In this document: one piece after another, positions 25,001-33,438 of the stretch
How the letters are laid out: each line of letters opens with the position of its first letter
How positions within the stretch are numbered: position 1 is the first letter of the stretch
Source: Streptomyces xantholiticus
Lineage (GTDB): Bacteria > Actinomycetota > Actinomycetes > Streptomycetales > Streptomycetaceae
Assembly: GCF_014651015.1 (NCBI RefSeq)
Contig: NZ_BMWB01000017.1
Location: 102,838 to 166,837, forward strand
Reading direction: 5' to 3'
Length of the DNA stretch: 64,000 nucleotides
Notes under the pieces: generated by a model
Seen by the model: the letters and a program-made list of their open reading frames with translations, nothing else
What the model was told of the DNA's origin: nothing
Database searches by the model: none
Made by a program: the position numbers and the translations under genes

Positions 25001-27438
25001 TCGATCCAGACCTCGCCGGTCTTCGACAGGTCGATCGTGCGGTCGGCGTCGGTGTCCTTCACGCCGTCCTTGTTCACGGCGATGAAGCCGACGGAGGACG
25101 CACCGGGCCTGAGCTTGACGTAGGCGAAGGCGCCGTAGGCATCGCGGCCGGTGAACGGCTTGCCGGCGGGCCAGCCGGTCCCCTCGCCCTCGGCGATGTC
25201 GCCCCAGGTGTAGAGGCCCCAGTCGGCGTAGTCCCCGTCGGTGCGCTTGTAGTGGACGATCGCGTAGTCGCGCTGGGTGGCGGTCGGCGGCGCCTCCACG
25301 GCGGGCGCGCCGCTGGTCGTCTCCGCGGTCGCACTCGCGGTGCGGCCCGCGCTGTCGACGACGACGGCCTTGTAGCGCAGGGCGGTTCCGGCCGGGGCGG
25401 TGATGTGCTGGGTGACCTTGAAGGGGGCGTGGTCGGCGGAGCCGAGGACCTGCCAGCTGCCGTTGCCGGTCTGGGCGGCGAACACGACGCGGTTCAGCTG
25501 CCCGCCGTCGACGTCCGCGGAGATCTCGACGGTACCGGTGGCACCGGTCGCGGGCGCCTTCAGCGTGATCGACGGCTTTGCGGCGGGCGCAGCGAGCGGC
25601 TTCGCCGCCTTCAGCACCAGGGAGCCCAGCGCCGGGACCGTCACCTCGACCTTCTTGTCGGCGCCGCTGCGAGCGGTGCCGGAACCACCGTGGACCGCTG
25701 TGAAGTCCATACCCGCCGAGCCGGTGGGGATCTCCGCCTTCTTCGCCTCGTTCGCGTTGTTCACGGCGACGACGTACTCGGTCCGCGTGTTCGCGTCCGT
25801 ACGGGAGAAGGCGTACACCGAGCCCTCGGCGTACCGCTGTTCCTGGACGCCGTCGCGCAGCGCCGGGTGTTCCGCGGTGAGCTCGGACAGCGCGGCGATC
25901 TGCCGGTAGAGCGGGTGCGAGGTGTCGTAGGCGTCGGCCGCGTGGGTGCGGTCGGTGCCCAGTTGGTCGTCGTCCAGGTAGTCCGCGGTCTTCGAGGCGA
26001 ACAGCGTCTGGCGGGAGTCCTTGTCGCCGCCGGCGCCGGTGAAGCCCTGCTCGTCGCCGTAGTAGACGACGGGGTTGCCGCGGCTGAGGAACATCAGCTC
26101 GTTGGCGAGCCGGTAGCGCTTCAGCAGTTCGTCGCCGGCCGCCTTGGGGTTGTCCTGGGCGAGGAACGTGCCGAAGCGGCCCATGTCGTGGTTGCCGAGG
26201 AAGGGAACCGACTCGTAGGCGTTGGCCCTGCCGGTGGTGTAGCGGTAGTCCTGCGCGAAGAGGTTCGCGAGCTTGTCGGCGGAGCCGCCCTGGGAGGCGT
26301 AGTTGCGGGCCGCGTCCTGGAAGGGGAAGTCCAGTGTGGCGTCGAGGCGGCCCTCGGTCACGTACTTCGAGGTGATCGCAGGGTCGGCCGAGTAGACCTC
26401 GCCGAACATGAAGAAGTCGTCCCGGCCGCGCTTTGCCGCGTACTCGTCCAGCGCGGTGGCCCACTGGGTCCAGAACTCGGTGTTGACGTGCTTGACGGTG
26501 TCGATGCGGAAGCCGTCGATGCCGAAGTCGCGCACCCAGCGCCGGTAGATCTTCGCCATGCCCTCGACGACCTCGGGACGCTCCGTCCACAGGTCGTCCA
26601 GGCCCACGAAGTCGCCGTTCTCCGAGGATTCGCCGGCGAAGGTCGAGTCACCGCGGTTGTGGTACATCGTCGGGTCGTTGAGCCAGGACGGGACCTTGAG
26701 GTCCCTCTTGCCCTCGGGGACGACGGGCGTCCGGGGGAAGGAGTCCGCGTCGACCCCGGGGAAGCGCTTCGAACCGTCCGCGTAGTCGCTGTCGTCGAAC
26801 GGCGCGCCGTCCTTCGTCAGATACGGGAAGGCGCCCTTGGAGAGATAGCCGTACGACTTCTCCCGGTAGTCCACGACGTCGGCGGTGTGGTTGGTGATGA
26901 CGTCGAAGAAGACCTTCATGCCCTTGTCGTGGGCCTTGTCGATCAGCTTCTCGAGGTCCTCGTTGGTACCGAAGTGCGGGTCGACCTGTGTGAAGTCGGT
27001 GATCCAGTAGCCGTGGTAGCCGGCGCTGGCGTCCTTGCCCTCCCCCTGCACGGGCTGGTTCTTGAAGATCGGCGCCATCCAGATGGCCGTGGTGCCGAGC
27101 CCCTTGATGTAGTCCAGCTTCCCGGTGATCCCCTTGAGGTCGCCGCCCTGGTAGAAGCCCTTGTCGGTGGGGTCGTAGCCGGTCGCGAGGCGCGAACCGG
27201 TCAGTCCGCCCCGGTCGTTCTTCGGGTCGCCGTTCGCGAAACGGTCCGGCAGGACGAAGTAGAACTGCTCACGGGTCAGGTCGTGACGGGCGGGCTCGTC
27301 GGCCAGTGATCTGTCCGACGGCGGCTTCGGCGGCGTGGGCGCCGCTGCCGCCGGAAGGGCGGCCACGAGCGCCGCGACCGTCGCCGTCGCCGCGGCGGCG
27401 GCCACTGCGTTGCGCAGTGGGATACGAGGGCGTATCAA
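22051..27438 (-). CDS. Secreted bifunctional alpha-amylase/pullulanase fusion
   Basis: 1795 residues. The start is a TTG at 27438 with AGGAGAG upstream, followed by a signal peptide (RPRIPLRN, an Ala/Val-rich run, AAAA). Module 1 (about 50-480) is a GH13 amylase with catalytic motifs GFRIDTVKH, MFGEVY and LGNHDMGRF. Next come a beta-sandwich and two CBM41-like starch-binding modules (each opening HYKR-x-DGD and WGL-x-TW, about 640-880). Module 2 (about 900-1795) is a pullulanase-type GH13 enzyme with YNHTVAAGQ, DGFRFDLMGHH, LYGEGWNFG and DAHDNESLYD. It cuts alpha-1,4 and alpha-1,6 bonds of starch outside the cell, feeding the MalEFG importer. Comparable fusions are known in Streptomyces. Confidence 0.93.
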   Translation of the reverse strand: MIRPRIPLRNAVAAAAATATVAALVAALPAAAAPTPPKPPSDRSLADEPARHDLTREQFYFVLPDRFANGDPKNDRGGLTGSRLATGYDPTDKGFYQGGDLKGITGKLDYIKGLGTTAIWMAPIFKNQPVQGEGKDASAGYHGYWITDFTQVDPHFGTNEDLEKLIDKAHDKGMKVFFDVITNHTADVVDYREKSYGYLSKGAFPYLTKDGAPFDDSDYADGSKRFPGVDADSFPRTPVVPEGKRDLKVPSWLNDPTMYHNRGDSTFAGESSENGDFVGLDDLWTERPEVVEGMAKIYRRWVRDFGIDGFRIDTVKHVNTEFWTQWATALDEYAAKRGRDDFFMFGEVYSADPAITSKYVTEGRLDATLDFPFQDAARNYASQGGSADKLANLFAQDYRYTTGRANAYESVPFLGNHDMGRFGTFLAQDNPKAAGDELLKRYRLANELMFLSRGNPVVYYGDEQGFTGAGGDKDSRQTLFASKTADYLDDDQLGTDRTHAADAYDTSHPLYRQIAALSELTAEHPALRDGVQEQRYAEGSVYAFSRTDANTRTEYVVAVNNANEAKKAEIPTGSAGMDFTAVHGGSGTARSGADKKVEVTVPALGSLVLKAAKPLAAPAAKPSITLKAPATGATGTVEISADVDGGQLNRVVFAAQTGNGSWQVLGSADHAPFKVTQHITAPAGTALRYKAVVVDSAGRTASATAETTSGAPAVEAPPTATQRDYAIVHYKRTDGDYADWGLYTWGDIAEGEGTGWPAGKPFTGRDAYGAFAYVKLRPGASSVGFIAVNKDGVKDTDADRTIDLSKTGEVWIEQGKPEVRNTAPEGAYPPQDTTKAVLHYKRADGDHAGWGLHTWTGAANPTDWSKPLEPVRTDAYGAVFEVPLAAGATSLSYILHKGDEKDLPSDQSLDLKANGHEVWLLAGQEKYLLPQAKGGGAALDVTKAQAVWIDEHTVAWNGSDAAASSALLYSRDGSIAVEDGALTGERRVLRLNKAELTDAQKARFPHLKAYAAWSVDPRDRDRVREALRGQVVAAQYAAGGAALTATGVQIAPVLDDLYAAKAAKADLGATFDREGVPTLRLWAPTAQHVLLEIDGRTVAMRRDDASGVWSVKGRKNWKGDEYRYHVKVWAPSVQKVVTNKVTDPYSLALTANSQKSIVVDLSDKSLAPKGWSTLKKPAAVPLKDARIQELHIRDFSIADATADHKGTYLAFTDQDSKGSKHLRDLAEAGTSYVHLLPAFDIGTIPEKKSEQQQPECDLKVLAPDSAEQQACIAKAAAKDAFNWGYDPLHYTVPEGSYSTDPDGTRRTVEFRQMVEALNEDGLRTVMDVVYNHTVAAGQSDRSVLDKIVPGYYQRLLADGSVATSTCCANTAPENAMMGKLVVDSIVTWARDYKVDGFRFDLMGHHPKENILAVRAALDELTLERDGVDGKKIILYGEGWNFGEIADDARFVQATQKNMAGTGIATFSDRARDAVRGGGPFDDDPGVQGFASGLYTDPNPSKANGTPEEQKARLLHYQDLIKVGLSGNLASYSFTDTGGRTVKGSEVDYNGSPAGYAAAPGDALAYSDAHDNESLYDALAFKLPAATSPADRARMQVLAMALSALSQGPALSQAGSDLLRSKSLDRNSYDSGDWFNAIQWDCRDGNGFGRGLPPEADNKAKWGFAKPLLTAPSLTVGCAEIDGSSAAYRDLLRIRTGEPAFGLSTADQVQSALSFPLSGKDETPGVITMRLGDLVVVFNATPKQQTQRVEKLAGQGYALHPVQRAGADPIVKSSGYERSSGTFTVPARTVAVFGRG

Positions 27439-27477
27439 GGCGGATCTCTCCTGGTGAGGGTGGTGAGTGATGCGAGG

Positions 27478-27506
27478 GCCCCGCCGCCCGGGGAGGGGCG
27501 CGGGGC
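27478..27506 (-). terminator. Weak hairpin between amylase and pullulanase genes
   Basis: A 7-bp stem GCCCCGC / GCGGGGC encloses a 15-nt GC-rich loop 19 bp beyond the amylase stop. It may attenuate read-through into the pullulanase gene; there is no U-tract. Confidence 0.4.
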
Positions 27507-27524
27507 GGCGCGGGAGGGGCAGCG

Positions 27525-29225
27525 TCAGCTGCGCCAGGTGTCGTTCAGCGTCACCCTGCCGGACGACGGGACGGTGGCGGTGCGGTTGGCGCCGCTCTCC
27601 CAGGTGACGTTTCCGGCCGCGTCCTTGCGGATGTACTTGTACTCGAAGGACGTGCCGGCGGGGAGGTTCACGTCGAGCTTCCAGACGGGGTAGCCCGACG
27701 GGTCCAGCTTGGGGGCACCGGCCGGGCTCCAGTTGCCGAGCTCGGGGCGGTTGCCGGTGACGAAGATGTTCTGCCCCATGACCGTGGTGGCCTCGACGGC
27801 GAAGGACGCGCCGGCGCTCACCGGATCGGGGTCGCTGCCGCCGCCGCTGCAGGCACGGGCGTTCACGTGCAGCGCGAGGGCCGTGTTCGGGCCGAGGGTC
27901 GCGGTGAACCGGCCGGAGCCGTCCACGGCGACGGCCTTCCCGCTCTGGACGTCGCAGTAGGTGCCGGACGGCAGCGACGTCTGGAACGTGCGGTTCAGCG
28001 ACGTGCCTTCGTGGTTGATGACCACGTACGCCTTGTCGCCGCGTCCGAAGGCGATCTGGTCGCCGCCGTTGTCCCACCAGTTCGTGACCGCGGTGCCTCG
28101 TGCCGTGTTGCGGAAGCCGACCATCGAGGAGATCTCGCGCCAGGCGTGCTGGCACTTCCAGCCGTCGCTGTAGCAGGCGTTCACCTGGCCGCCGATCGGC
28201 GGGCCTGCGTCGTGGTCGGAGAACTCGTAGCCGGAGTGGACGTCGGGCGAGCCGTAGGGCCAGGCGAGCATGAAGACGTGCGCCAGGGTGTGGTCGGCGC
28301 CGTCCTTGTAGGTGAGGGTGTCGCCCACACGCTCGGTGTCGTGGTTGGTGACGAAGACGGCGGACCTGCCGGACTCCAGGAAGCCCCAGCCCTCACCGAA
28401 GTTCTTCAGGTGGGCGAGGTTCTCGCCGGTGAACACCTGCTTGAGGCCGCGTCCGTAGCGGAACTCCTGGACATCGCCGCTGCCGAGGTACTCGCTCGGG
28501 GAGACTGCCTCGCCCGCTCCGTATATGGCCTCGTGCTTCCAGTGGACGTTCGGGTTGCTGAGTTTGGACTTGATGGCGGCCAGGTCGTCGGCCGGCATGT
28601 GCTTGGAGGCGTCGACGCGGAAGCCGTCGACGCCGAGCGACAGCAGGTCGTTCAGATATCCGGCGATCTTCCCCCGGACGTACTCCTCGCCGGTGTCGAG
28701 GTCCGCGAGCCCGACGAGCTCGCAGTTCTGCACGTTCCCGCGGTCCTGGTAGTTGCTGATGTGCGAGGTGCAGTTGTCCATGTCGGGCGAGGAGTACAGA
28801 CCGGGGTAGTCGTACTTGGTGTACGAGGACCCGCCGGTGCCGGTGCCGGATCCGGCCGACATGTGGTTGATGACGGAGTCCGCGACGACCTTGACCCCGG
28901 CAGAGTGACAGGTGTTCACCATGTTCTGGAAGGCGGCCCGGTCACCGAGCCGGCCGGCGATCCTGTAGCTGACGGGCTGGTACGAGGTCCACCACTGGCC
29001 GCCCTGGATGTGCTCCTGGGGAGGGGAGACCTGTACGAAGCCGTAGCCGGCGGGGCCGAGGGTCTCCGTGCACGCCTTGGCGACGGAGTCGAACTTCCAC
29101 TCGAACATCACCGCGGTGACGTCCTTGTCGCCGGGCGGGGCGGCCTGGGCGGCGGTGGGGGCCGTGACGGCGAGGGCGGCTCCTGCCACAACGGCGAGTG
29201 CCGCGGCCACGGTTCTGCTGGCCAT
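27525..29225 (-). CDS. Secreted alpha-amylase with C-terminal CBM20
   Basis: 566 residues, ATG with AGGAGG upstream. A signal peptide ends near AQAAPP (about residue 29). The GH13 domain carries DGFRVDASKH (nucleophile Asp), the acid/base Glu in YGAGEAV, and VTNHDTERVG. The C-terminal ~100 residues form a CBM20 starch-binding domain (TGNRPELGNWSPAGA, then FEYKYIRKD and a final TLNDTWR). It degrades starch to maltodextrins outside the cell. The promoter region carries repeated TTGC/GCAA elements expected to bind a MalR-type repressor. Confidence 0.95.
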   Translation of the reverse strand: MASRTVAAALAVVAGAALAVTAPTAAQAAPPGDKDVTAVMFEWKFDSVAKACTETLGPAGYGFVQVSPPQEHIQGGQWWTSYQPVSYRIAGRLGDRAAFQNMVNTCHSAGVKVVADSVINHMSAGSGTGTGGSSYTKYDYPGLYSSPDMDNCTSHISNYQDRGNVQNCELVGLADLDTGEEYVRGKIAGYLNDLLSLGVDGFRVDASKHMPADDLAAIKSKLSNPNVHWKHEAIYGAGEAVSPSEYLGSGDVQEFRYGRGLKQVFTGENLAHLKNFGEGWGFLESGRSAVFVTNHDTERVGDTLTYKDGADHTLAHVFMLAWPYGSPDVHSGYEFSDHDAGPPIGGQVNACYSDGWKCQHAWREISSMVGFRNTARGTAVTNWWDNGGDQIAFGRGDKAYVVINHEGTSLNRTFQTSLPSGTYCDVQSGKAVAVDGSGRFTATLGPNTALALHVNARACSGGGSDPDPVSAGASFAVEATTVMGQNIFVTGNRPELGNWSPAGAPKLDPSGYPVWKLDVNLPAGTSFEYKYIRKDAAGNVTWESGANRTATVPSSGRVTLNDTWRS

Positions 29226-29291
29226 GATTCCTCCTGGGCTCACAGAAGGTGCGGATGCGAGGGGTCAGCCTCGTGCGGCAACGCGCCGTGC

Positions 29292-29342
29292 CCGCAAGGC
29301 CTTTGGGAAATCTTGCTGCAAGAAGTCTGAAACTTGTTGCGG
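29292..29342. promoter_or_regulatory. Operator cluster upstream of the alpha-amylase gene
   Basis: The centre is a near-perfect palindrome TCTTGC-T-GCAAGA (29311-29323), flanked by GCAAGG (29294) and CTTGTTGCGG (29333-29342). The elements lie 70-115 bp upstream of the amylase ATG. Repeats of this type in Streptomyces amylase promoters are targets of LacI-family MalR/Reg1 repressors. Binding here is inferred. Confidence 0.65.
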
Positions 29343-29425
29343 ACGAGACCGTAAGCCCCGCTCGGCCGCCGGTCAACCCTCCGAGCAGACTCCGACGACC
29401 GGCTCGAGAACGGGCCGTTTCGTGG

Positions 29426-29456
29426 CCGCAAACTCTTTCGCAAGCCATTGCAACGG
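29426..29456. promoter_or_regulatory. Second operator-like element upstream of the amylase gene
   Basis: The element reads CCGCAA-N7-CGCAAGCC followed by ATTGCAACGG. It closely resembles the element at 35983-36011 upstream of malE, and similarity continues a few bases downstream. It contains half-sites spaced about one helical turn apart. A LacI-family binding site is likely. Confidence 0.55.
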
Positions 29457-29655
29457 TGTTACGTTCAACCACGACTCCGGTCCGGCCGGCCGGGGGTCCC
29501 GGTCAGCGCCGGGCCCTACGCGCCCGGCCGGCCGGGCCGGTCACCCGCCGGCCCGGACCCGGACCGGCGCGCCCGGGGCCGACGAAAGAACCCCGCCGCC
29601 CGCCCCGACCCGGGGCAGGCCCCGGCCCGCGCCACCACGCCGTCGAACGCGCCGC
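29457..29655. other. Noncoding GC-rich spacer between the amylase control region and the LacI gene
   Basis: It contains GGCCGGCCGG-type palindromic runs and no frame I can support as a gene. The whole gap from 29226 to 29753 is about 530 bp, holding only the operators and the hairpin listed separately. Confidence 0.4.
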
Positions 29656-29678
29656 GGGGGCCGCTGGTTGCGGCCCCC
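29656..29678 (-). terminator. Hairpin terminator downstream of the LacI-family gene
   Basis: A perfect 9-bp stem GGGGGCCGC / GCGGCCCCC with a 5-nt loop (TGGTT) lies about 75 bp past the stop of the LacI-family gene. It isolates the mal operon from the amylase promoter region. Confidence 0.65.
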
Positions 29679-29753
29679 GTGGCCGTACGGGGCCCAGGCC
29701 GCAAACCCGGCCGACGGCGGACCCGGGCCTTTGCGCGTGTGTCCAACGGTGTT

Positions 29754-30803
29754 TCAGCGCCGCGGCGCACCCGTCGAACCGCGCACCACGAGCTCCGGCT
29801 GGAAGACGAACTCCGTCCGATGCACCGGGTTTCCGTCGATCTCCTCGACCAGTGCGTCCACCGCCGCCGTCGCCATCGCCTGCACCGGCTGCCGCACCGT
29901 CGTGAGCGGCGGGTCCGTGAACGCGATGAGGGGCGAGTCGTCGAAACCGACCACCGACACGTCGCCGGGCACCTCGAGTCCGCGTGCGCGCACCGCCCTG
30001 ACCGCGCCCAGCGCCATCAGGTCGCTGCCGCAGACGATCCCCGTGCACCCCTGGTCGAGCAGCAGACCGGCGGCGGCCTGGCCTCCCTCGACGGAGAACA
30101 GGGTGCGCTGGATCAGCCCCTGCGCCTCGTCCGCCGGCAGCCCCAGCATCGACTCGAGCGCCTGGGTGAAGCCCTCCGCCTTGCGCAGGGAGGGCACATA
30201 GCGGGTCGGCCCGATGGCCAGACCGATGCGTTCGTGTCCGAGTTCGACGAGGTGCCGCACGGCCATGCGCGCCGCGGACCGGTCGTCGGGAGAGACGAAC
30301 GGCGCCTCGACGGCCTCGTTGTAGCCGTTGATGAGGACGAACGGGATGCCCCGGCCCGCCAGTTTGAGATAGCGGGACGGGTCCGCGCTCGTGTCGGCGT
30401 GCAGCCCGGAGAGGAACACGATGCCCGTGACACCGCGTTCCTCCAACTGCTCGACCAGCTCGTCCTCGGTGGAACCGCCCGGCATCTGGGTGCACAGCAC
30501 GGGCGTGTAGCCGTGCCCGGCCAGCACCTGCTCGATGACCTGGGCGAACGCCGGGAAGATCGGGTTGGTCAGCTCCGGGATGATCAGGCCGACGAGCCCG
30601 GCGCTGCGCTGCCGCAGCCGCACCGGCCGCTCGTAGCCGAGCACGTCGAGGGCGGCCAGCACCTTGTGCCGGGTGGCGGCGGCGACTCCGGCCTTGCCGT
30701 TGAGCACCCGGCTGACCGTGGCTTCGCTGACCCTGGCCTGGAGGGCGAGGTCCGCGAGCCTCGGGGCGCCGCCCGTGTCGCCCCGAGGCAACGGAACCGT
30801 CAC
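29754..30803 (-). CDS. LacI-family repressor, MalR paralogue
   Basis: 349 residues from a GTG overlapping the alpha-glucosidase stop (GTGA). The N-terminal helix-turn-helix reads RLADLALQARVSEATVSRVLNG. The periplasmic-binding-protein-like sensor domain follows, ending in VVGFDDSPLIAFTDPPLTTVRQP. It is highly similar over its whole length to the divergent malR product at 36135-37169, sharing for example the VLNGK-GVAAATR and YERPVRLRQRSAGLVGLI stretches. It is therefore a duplicate with probably overlapping DNA specificity. As last gene of the malEFG-aglA operon it would be under maltose control, and it lies directly upstream of the amylase control region, its likely target. Confidence 0.92.
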   Translation of the reverse strand: MTVPLPRGDTGGAPRLADLALQARVSEATVSRVLNGKAGVAAATRHKVLAALDVLGYERPVRLRQRSAGLVGLIIPELTNPIFPAFAQVIEQVLAGHGYTPVLCTQMPGGSTEDELVEQLEERGVTGIVFLSGLHADTSADPSRYLKLAGRGIPFVLINGYNEAVEAPFVSPDDRSAARMAVRHLVELGHERIGLAIGPTRYVPSLRKAEGFTQALESMLGLPADEAQGLIQRTLFSVEGGQAAAGLLLDQGCTGIVCGSDLMALGAVRAVRARGLEVPGDVSVVGFDDSPLIAFTDPPLTTVRQPVQAMATAAVDALVEEIDGNPVHRTEFVFQPELVVRGSTGAPRR

Positions 30804-32488
30804 ACCGCCCACCAGACGGTGGTGTCGGCGGGCACCTCTGCCATGTCGTCCACGATCATCACCGTGTCGTTGGCGAGCAGGGTCCGGCCGGGCACCGGGA
30901 TTCGGACCGTCTCGCCGGTGGTGTTGGCGGTGCACAGGAAACCGTCGCGGCGGAACGCCAGCACGCCCTCGGGAGCGTCCACCCACTCGACCGCGTCACC
31001 GGCGCCGAGCCCGGGGTGCTCACGGCGGACGGCGAGAGCACTGCGGTAGAGCTCGAGTGTCGAACCCGGGTCGCCGGTCTGCGCGTCGACGCTCAGCGCG
31101 CCCCAGCTGTCCGGCTGCGGCAGCCAGCTGCCGCCGCTGCCGAAGCCGTACGAGGAGCCCTCGGCGGTCCACGGGATCGGCACCCGGCAGCCGTCGCGGA
31201 AGCCGTCCTGGCCCGCGGCGCGGAAGAACGACGGGTCCTGGCGCACCTCGTCCGGCAGGTCGGTGACGTCGGGCAGACCGAGCTCCTCGCCCTGGTAGAT
31301 GTAGGCGGACCCGGGCAGCGCCAGCATCAGCAGGGTCGCGGCACGGGCGCGGCGCAGGCCGAGTTCGCGGTCGCCGGCCTGGCGCAGCTGGGTTCCGAGC
31401 CCGGCCGGGTTGGCGAAGCGGGTGGCGTGCCGGGTCACATCGTGGTTGGACAGCACCCAGGTGGTGGGTGCGCCGACGGGCCGCATCGCGGCGAGCGATT
31501 CGTCGATGACCTTGCGCAGTTCCGCGGCGTCCCAGTAGGTGCCGAGGTACTGGAAGTTGAAGGCCTGGTGCATCTCGTCGGGGCGCACGTAGTTGGCGGT
31601 GCGCTGGACGGTGGGGGTCCATGCCTCGGCGACGAGGACGCGGTCGTCGCCGTACTCGGCGAGGACCTTGCGCCACGAGCGGTAGACCTCGTGGACGCCG
31701 TCCTGGTCGAAGAACGGCATGACGTCGTTTCCGAGCAGCTTCAGCTGGTCGTGCTTGCCGAGGTCCGGCAGGCCCTGCGCCTTGATCAGACCGTGGGCGA
31801 CGTCGACGCGGAAACCGTCGACGCCCATGTCCAGCCAGAAACGCAGGATGGAGCGGAACTCGTCGCGGACGGCGGGGTGCTCCCAGTTGAAGTCCGGTTG
31901 TTCCGGCGCGAACAGGTGGAGGTACCACTCTCCCCCGGCCTCCGGCTGGGAGGTGCCCCCATTGCCGTCCGTCACCTCGACCCGGGTCCAGGCCGGGCCA
32001 CCGAAGATGGACTCCCAGTCGTTGGGCGGCAGTTCGCCGTTCACGCCCTTCCCGGGGCGGAAGTGGTAGCGCTCCCTCAGCGGCGAGCCGGGGCCCTCGC
32101 GCAGTGCCCGCTGGAACCACTCGTGCTGGTCGGAGGAGTGGTTGGGGACCAGGTCGACGATGATGCGCAGGCCCAGGTCGTGCGCCTCGCGGATCACCGC
32201 GTCGGCGTCGAGCAGGCTGCCGAACATGGGGTCGATGGCGCGGTAGTCGGCGACGTCGTAGCCCGCGTCGGCCTGCGGAGACGCGTAGAAGGGGCTGAGC
32301 CAGACGGCGTCGACGCCGAGGTCCCGGAGGTACGGCAGCCGGTTGCGGATGCCTTCGAGGTCGCCCATGCCGTCGCCGTTGCCGTCGGCGAAGCTGCGCG
32401 GGTAGACCTGGTAGATCACCGCGTCACGCCACCAGCCCGTGTCCGTGCCGGAAGCGGGAGCGGCGGGGGCAGCAAGGTGCTGGGTCAT
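30800..32488 (-). CDS. aglA: Alpha-glucosidase (GH13, AglA-type)
   Basis: 562 residues. GH13 oligo-1,6/alpha-glucosidase motifs are clear: DAVIYQVYPRSFADGNGDG at the N-terminus, GFRVDVAHGL (nucleophile), LVAEAWTP (acid/base) and LSNHDVTRH. There is no signal peptide, so it hydrolyses imported maltodextrins in the cytoplasm. ATG 32488 (AGGGA upstream) was chosen; an ATG six codons earlier is also possible. It lies downstream of malG in the same operon. Confidence 0.93.
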   Translation of the reverse strand: MTQHLAAPAAPASGTDTGWWRDAVIYQVYPRSFADGNGDGMGDLEGIRNRLPYLRDLGVDAVWLSPFYASPQADAGYDVADYRAIDPMFGSLLDADAVIREAHDLGLRIIVDLVPNHSSDQHEWFQRALREGPGSPLRERYHFRPGKGVNGELPPNDWESIFGGPAWTRVEVTDGNGGTSQPEAGGEWYLHLFAPEQPDFNWEHPAVRDEFRSILRFWLDMGVDGFRVDVAHGLIKAQGLPDLGKHDQLKLLGNDVMPFFDQDGVHEVYRSWRKVLAEYGDDRVLVAEAWTPTVQRTANYVRPDEMHQAFNFQYLGTYWDAAELRKVIDESLAAMRPVGAPTTWVLSNHDVTRHATRFANPAGLGTQLRQAGDRELGLRRARAATLLMLALPGSAYIYQGEELGLPDVTDLPDEVRQDPSFFRAAGQDGFRDGCRVPIPWTAEGSSYGFGSGGSWLPQPDSWGALSVDAQTGDPGSTLELYRSALAVRREHPGLGAGDAVEWVDAPEGVLAFRRDGFLCTANTTGETVRIPVPGRTLLANDTVMIVDDMAEVPADTTVWWAV

Positions 32489-32571
32489 GTCATCCCTGAA
32501 GGTCATGGGGTGGGGTGCGGCGCCGGCCCGGGGTCGGGGCACGGACCGGCGACGCCGCTTCATACGGTGGT

Positions 32572-33438
32572 TCAGCCCTTGACGGCACCGGCTGACATAC
32601 CGGTCACCAGATGCCGCTGGGCGAAGAGGAACACGAGGCCGGCGGGGATGGCGATGAGCACGGAGGCCGCGGTCATCAACCCCCACTGGGCTCCGTACTG
32701 GTTGACGAACTTCTGCAGGCCGCCGGCGAGCGTCAGGTTCTCGTCACCGACCAGGAACGCGGAGGCGTACGCGACCTCGCCCCAGGCGGTGATGAAGGAG
32801 TAGAACGCGGTCACCGCGATGCCGGGTTTGGCGAGCGGCAGGATCAGCCGCCAGAACGTCCCGAACGGGGTGAGGCCGTCGACCTGCCCGGACTCGTCTA
32901 TCTCGGCCGGGATGGTGTCGAAGAAGCCCTTCATCATCCAGGCGCAGAACGGTACGGCGATCGTCAGATAGGTGATGACCAGGCCGGTGGCGCTGTTGAG
33001 GAGCCCCAGGGTCGCCATGATGTTGTAGATCGGCACGATCAGCACCGCGACCGGGAACATCTGGGTGATCAGCAGGGTCCACATCAGCCCGCGCTTGCCG
33101 GGGAACCGGAAGCGGCTCACGGCGTACCCGGTGGTGGCGGCGATGAAGACACCGATGACGGTGGTGAGAGCCGCGACGATCAGCGAGTTCGCGAACCAGG
33201 CGAGGAACTCGGTGTCCTCCAGCAGCTGCCGGTAGTTGGCGAGCGTCGTCTCCTTGACGAAGTCCGCGGTGTTCGCGTACTTGGCCGGCTTCAGCGAGGT
33301 CAGCAGGACCCACAGCACAGGGAAGACGGCGATCACGGACGTGACGATCAGGGTGGCGTGCAGCCCGAAGGAGGCGAGCGGCGAACGCTCGCCGCGTCGG
33401 CGGATCTTGGCCCGGGGCGTGGTTGCTGCGGTGGTCAC
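32572..33438 (-). CDS. malG: Maltose/maltodextrin ABC transporter permease MalG
   Basis: 288 residues with about six membrane helices. The first begins near residue 28 (LIVTSVIAVFPVLWVLLTSL). The cytoplasmic EAA-loop region EIDESGQVDGLTPFGTFWRLILPLAKPG contacts the ATPase. The C-terminus ends GMSAGAVKG, typical of the MalG family. The start overlaps the malF stop (ATGA). No ATPase gene is present in the cluster; in Streptomyces the shared MsiK ATPase supplies this function from elsewhere. Confidence 0.95.
   Translation of the reverse strand: MTTAATTPRAKIRRRGERSPLASFGLHATLIVTSVIAVFPVLWVLLTSLKPAKYANTADFVKETTLANYRQLLEDTEFLAWFANSLIVAALTTVIGVFIAATTGYAVSRFRFPGKRGLMWTLLITQMFPVAVLIVPIYNIMATLGLLNSATGLVITYLTIAVPFCAWMMKGFFDTIPAEIDESGQVDGLTPFGTFWRLILPLAKPGIAVTAFYSFITAWGEVAYASAFLVGDENLTLAGGLQKFVNQYGAQWGLMTAASVLIAIPAGLVFLFAQRHLVTGMSAGAVKG

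Noticed and set aside
22894..27309. Long open frame on the plus strand antisense to the pullulanase gene
   Set aside because: It mirrors the codon structure of the minus-strand gene (GC-rich third positions), has Gly/Val/Arg-rich translation, and shows no family motifs.
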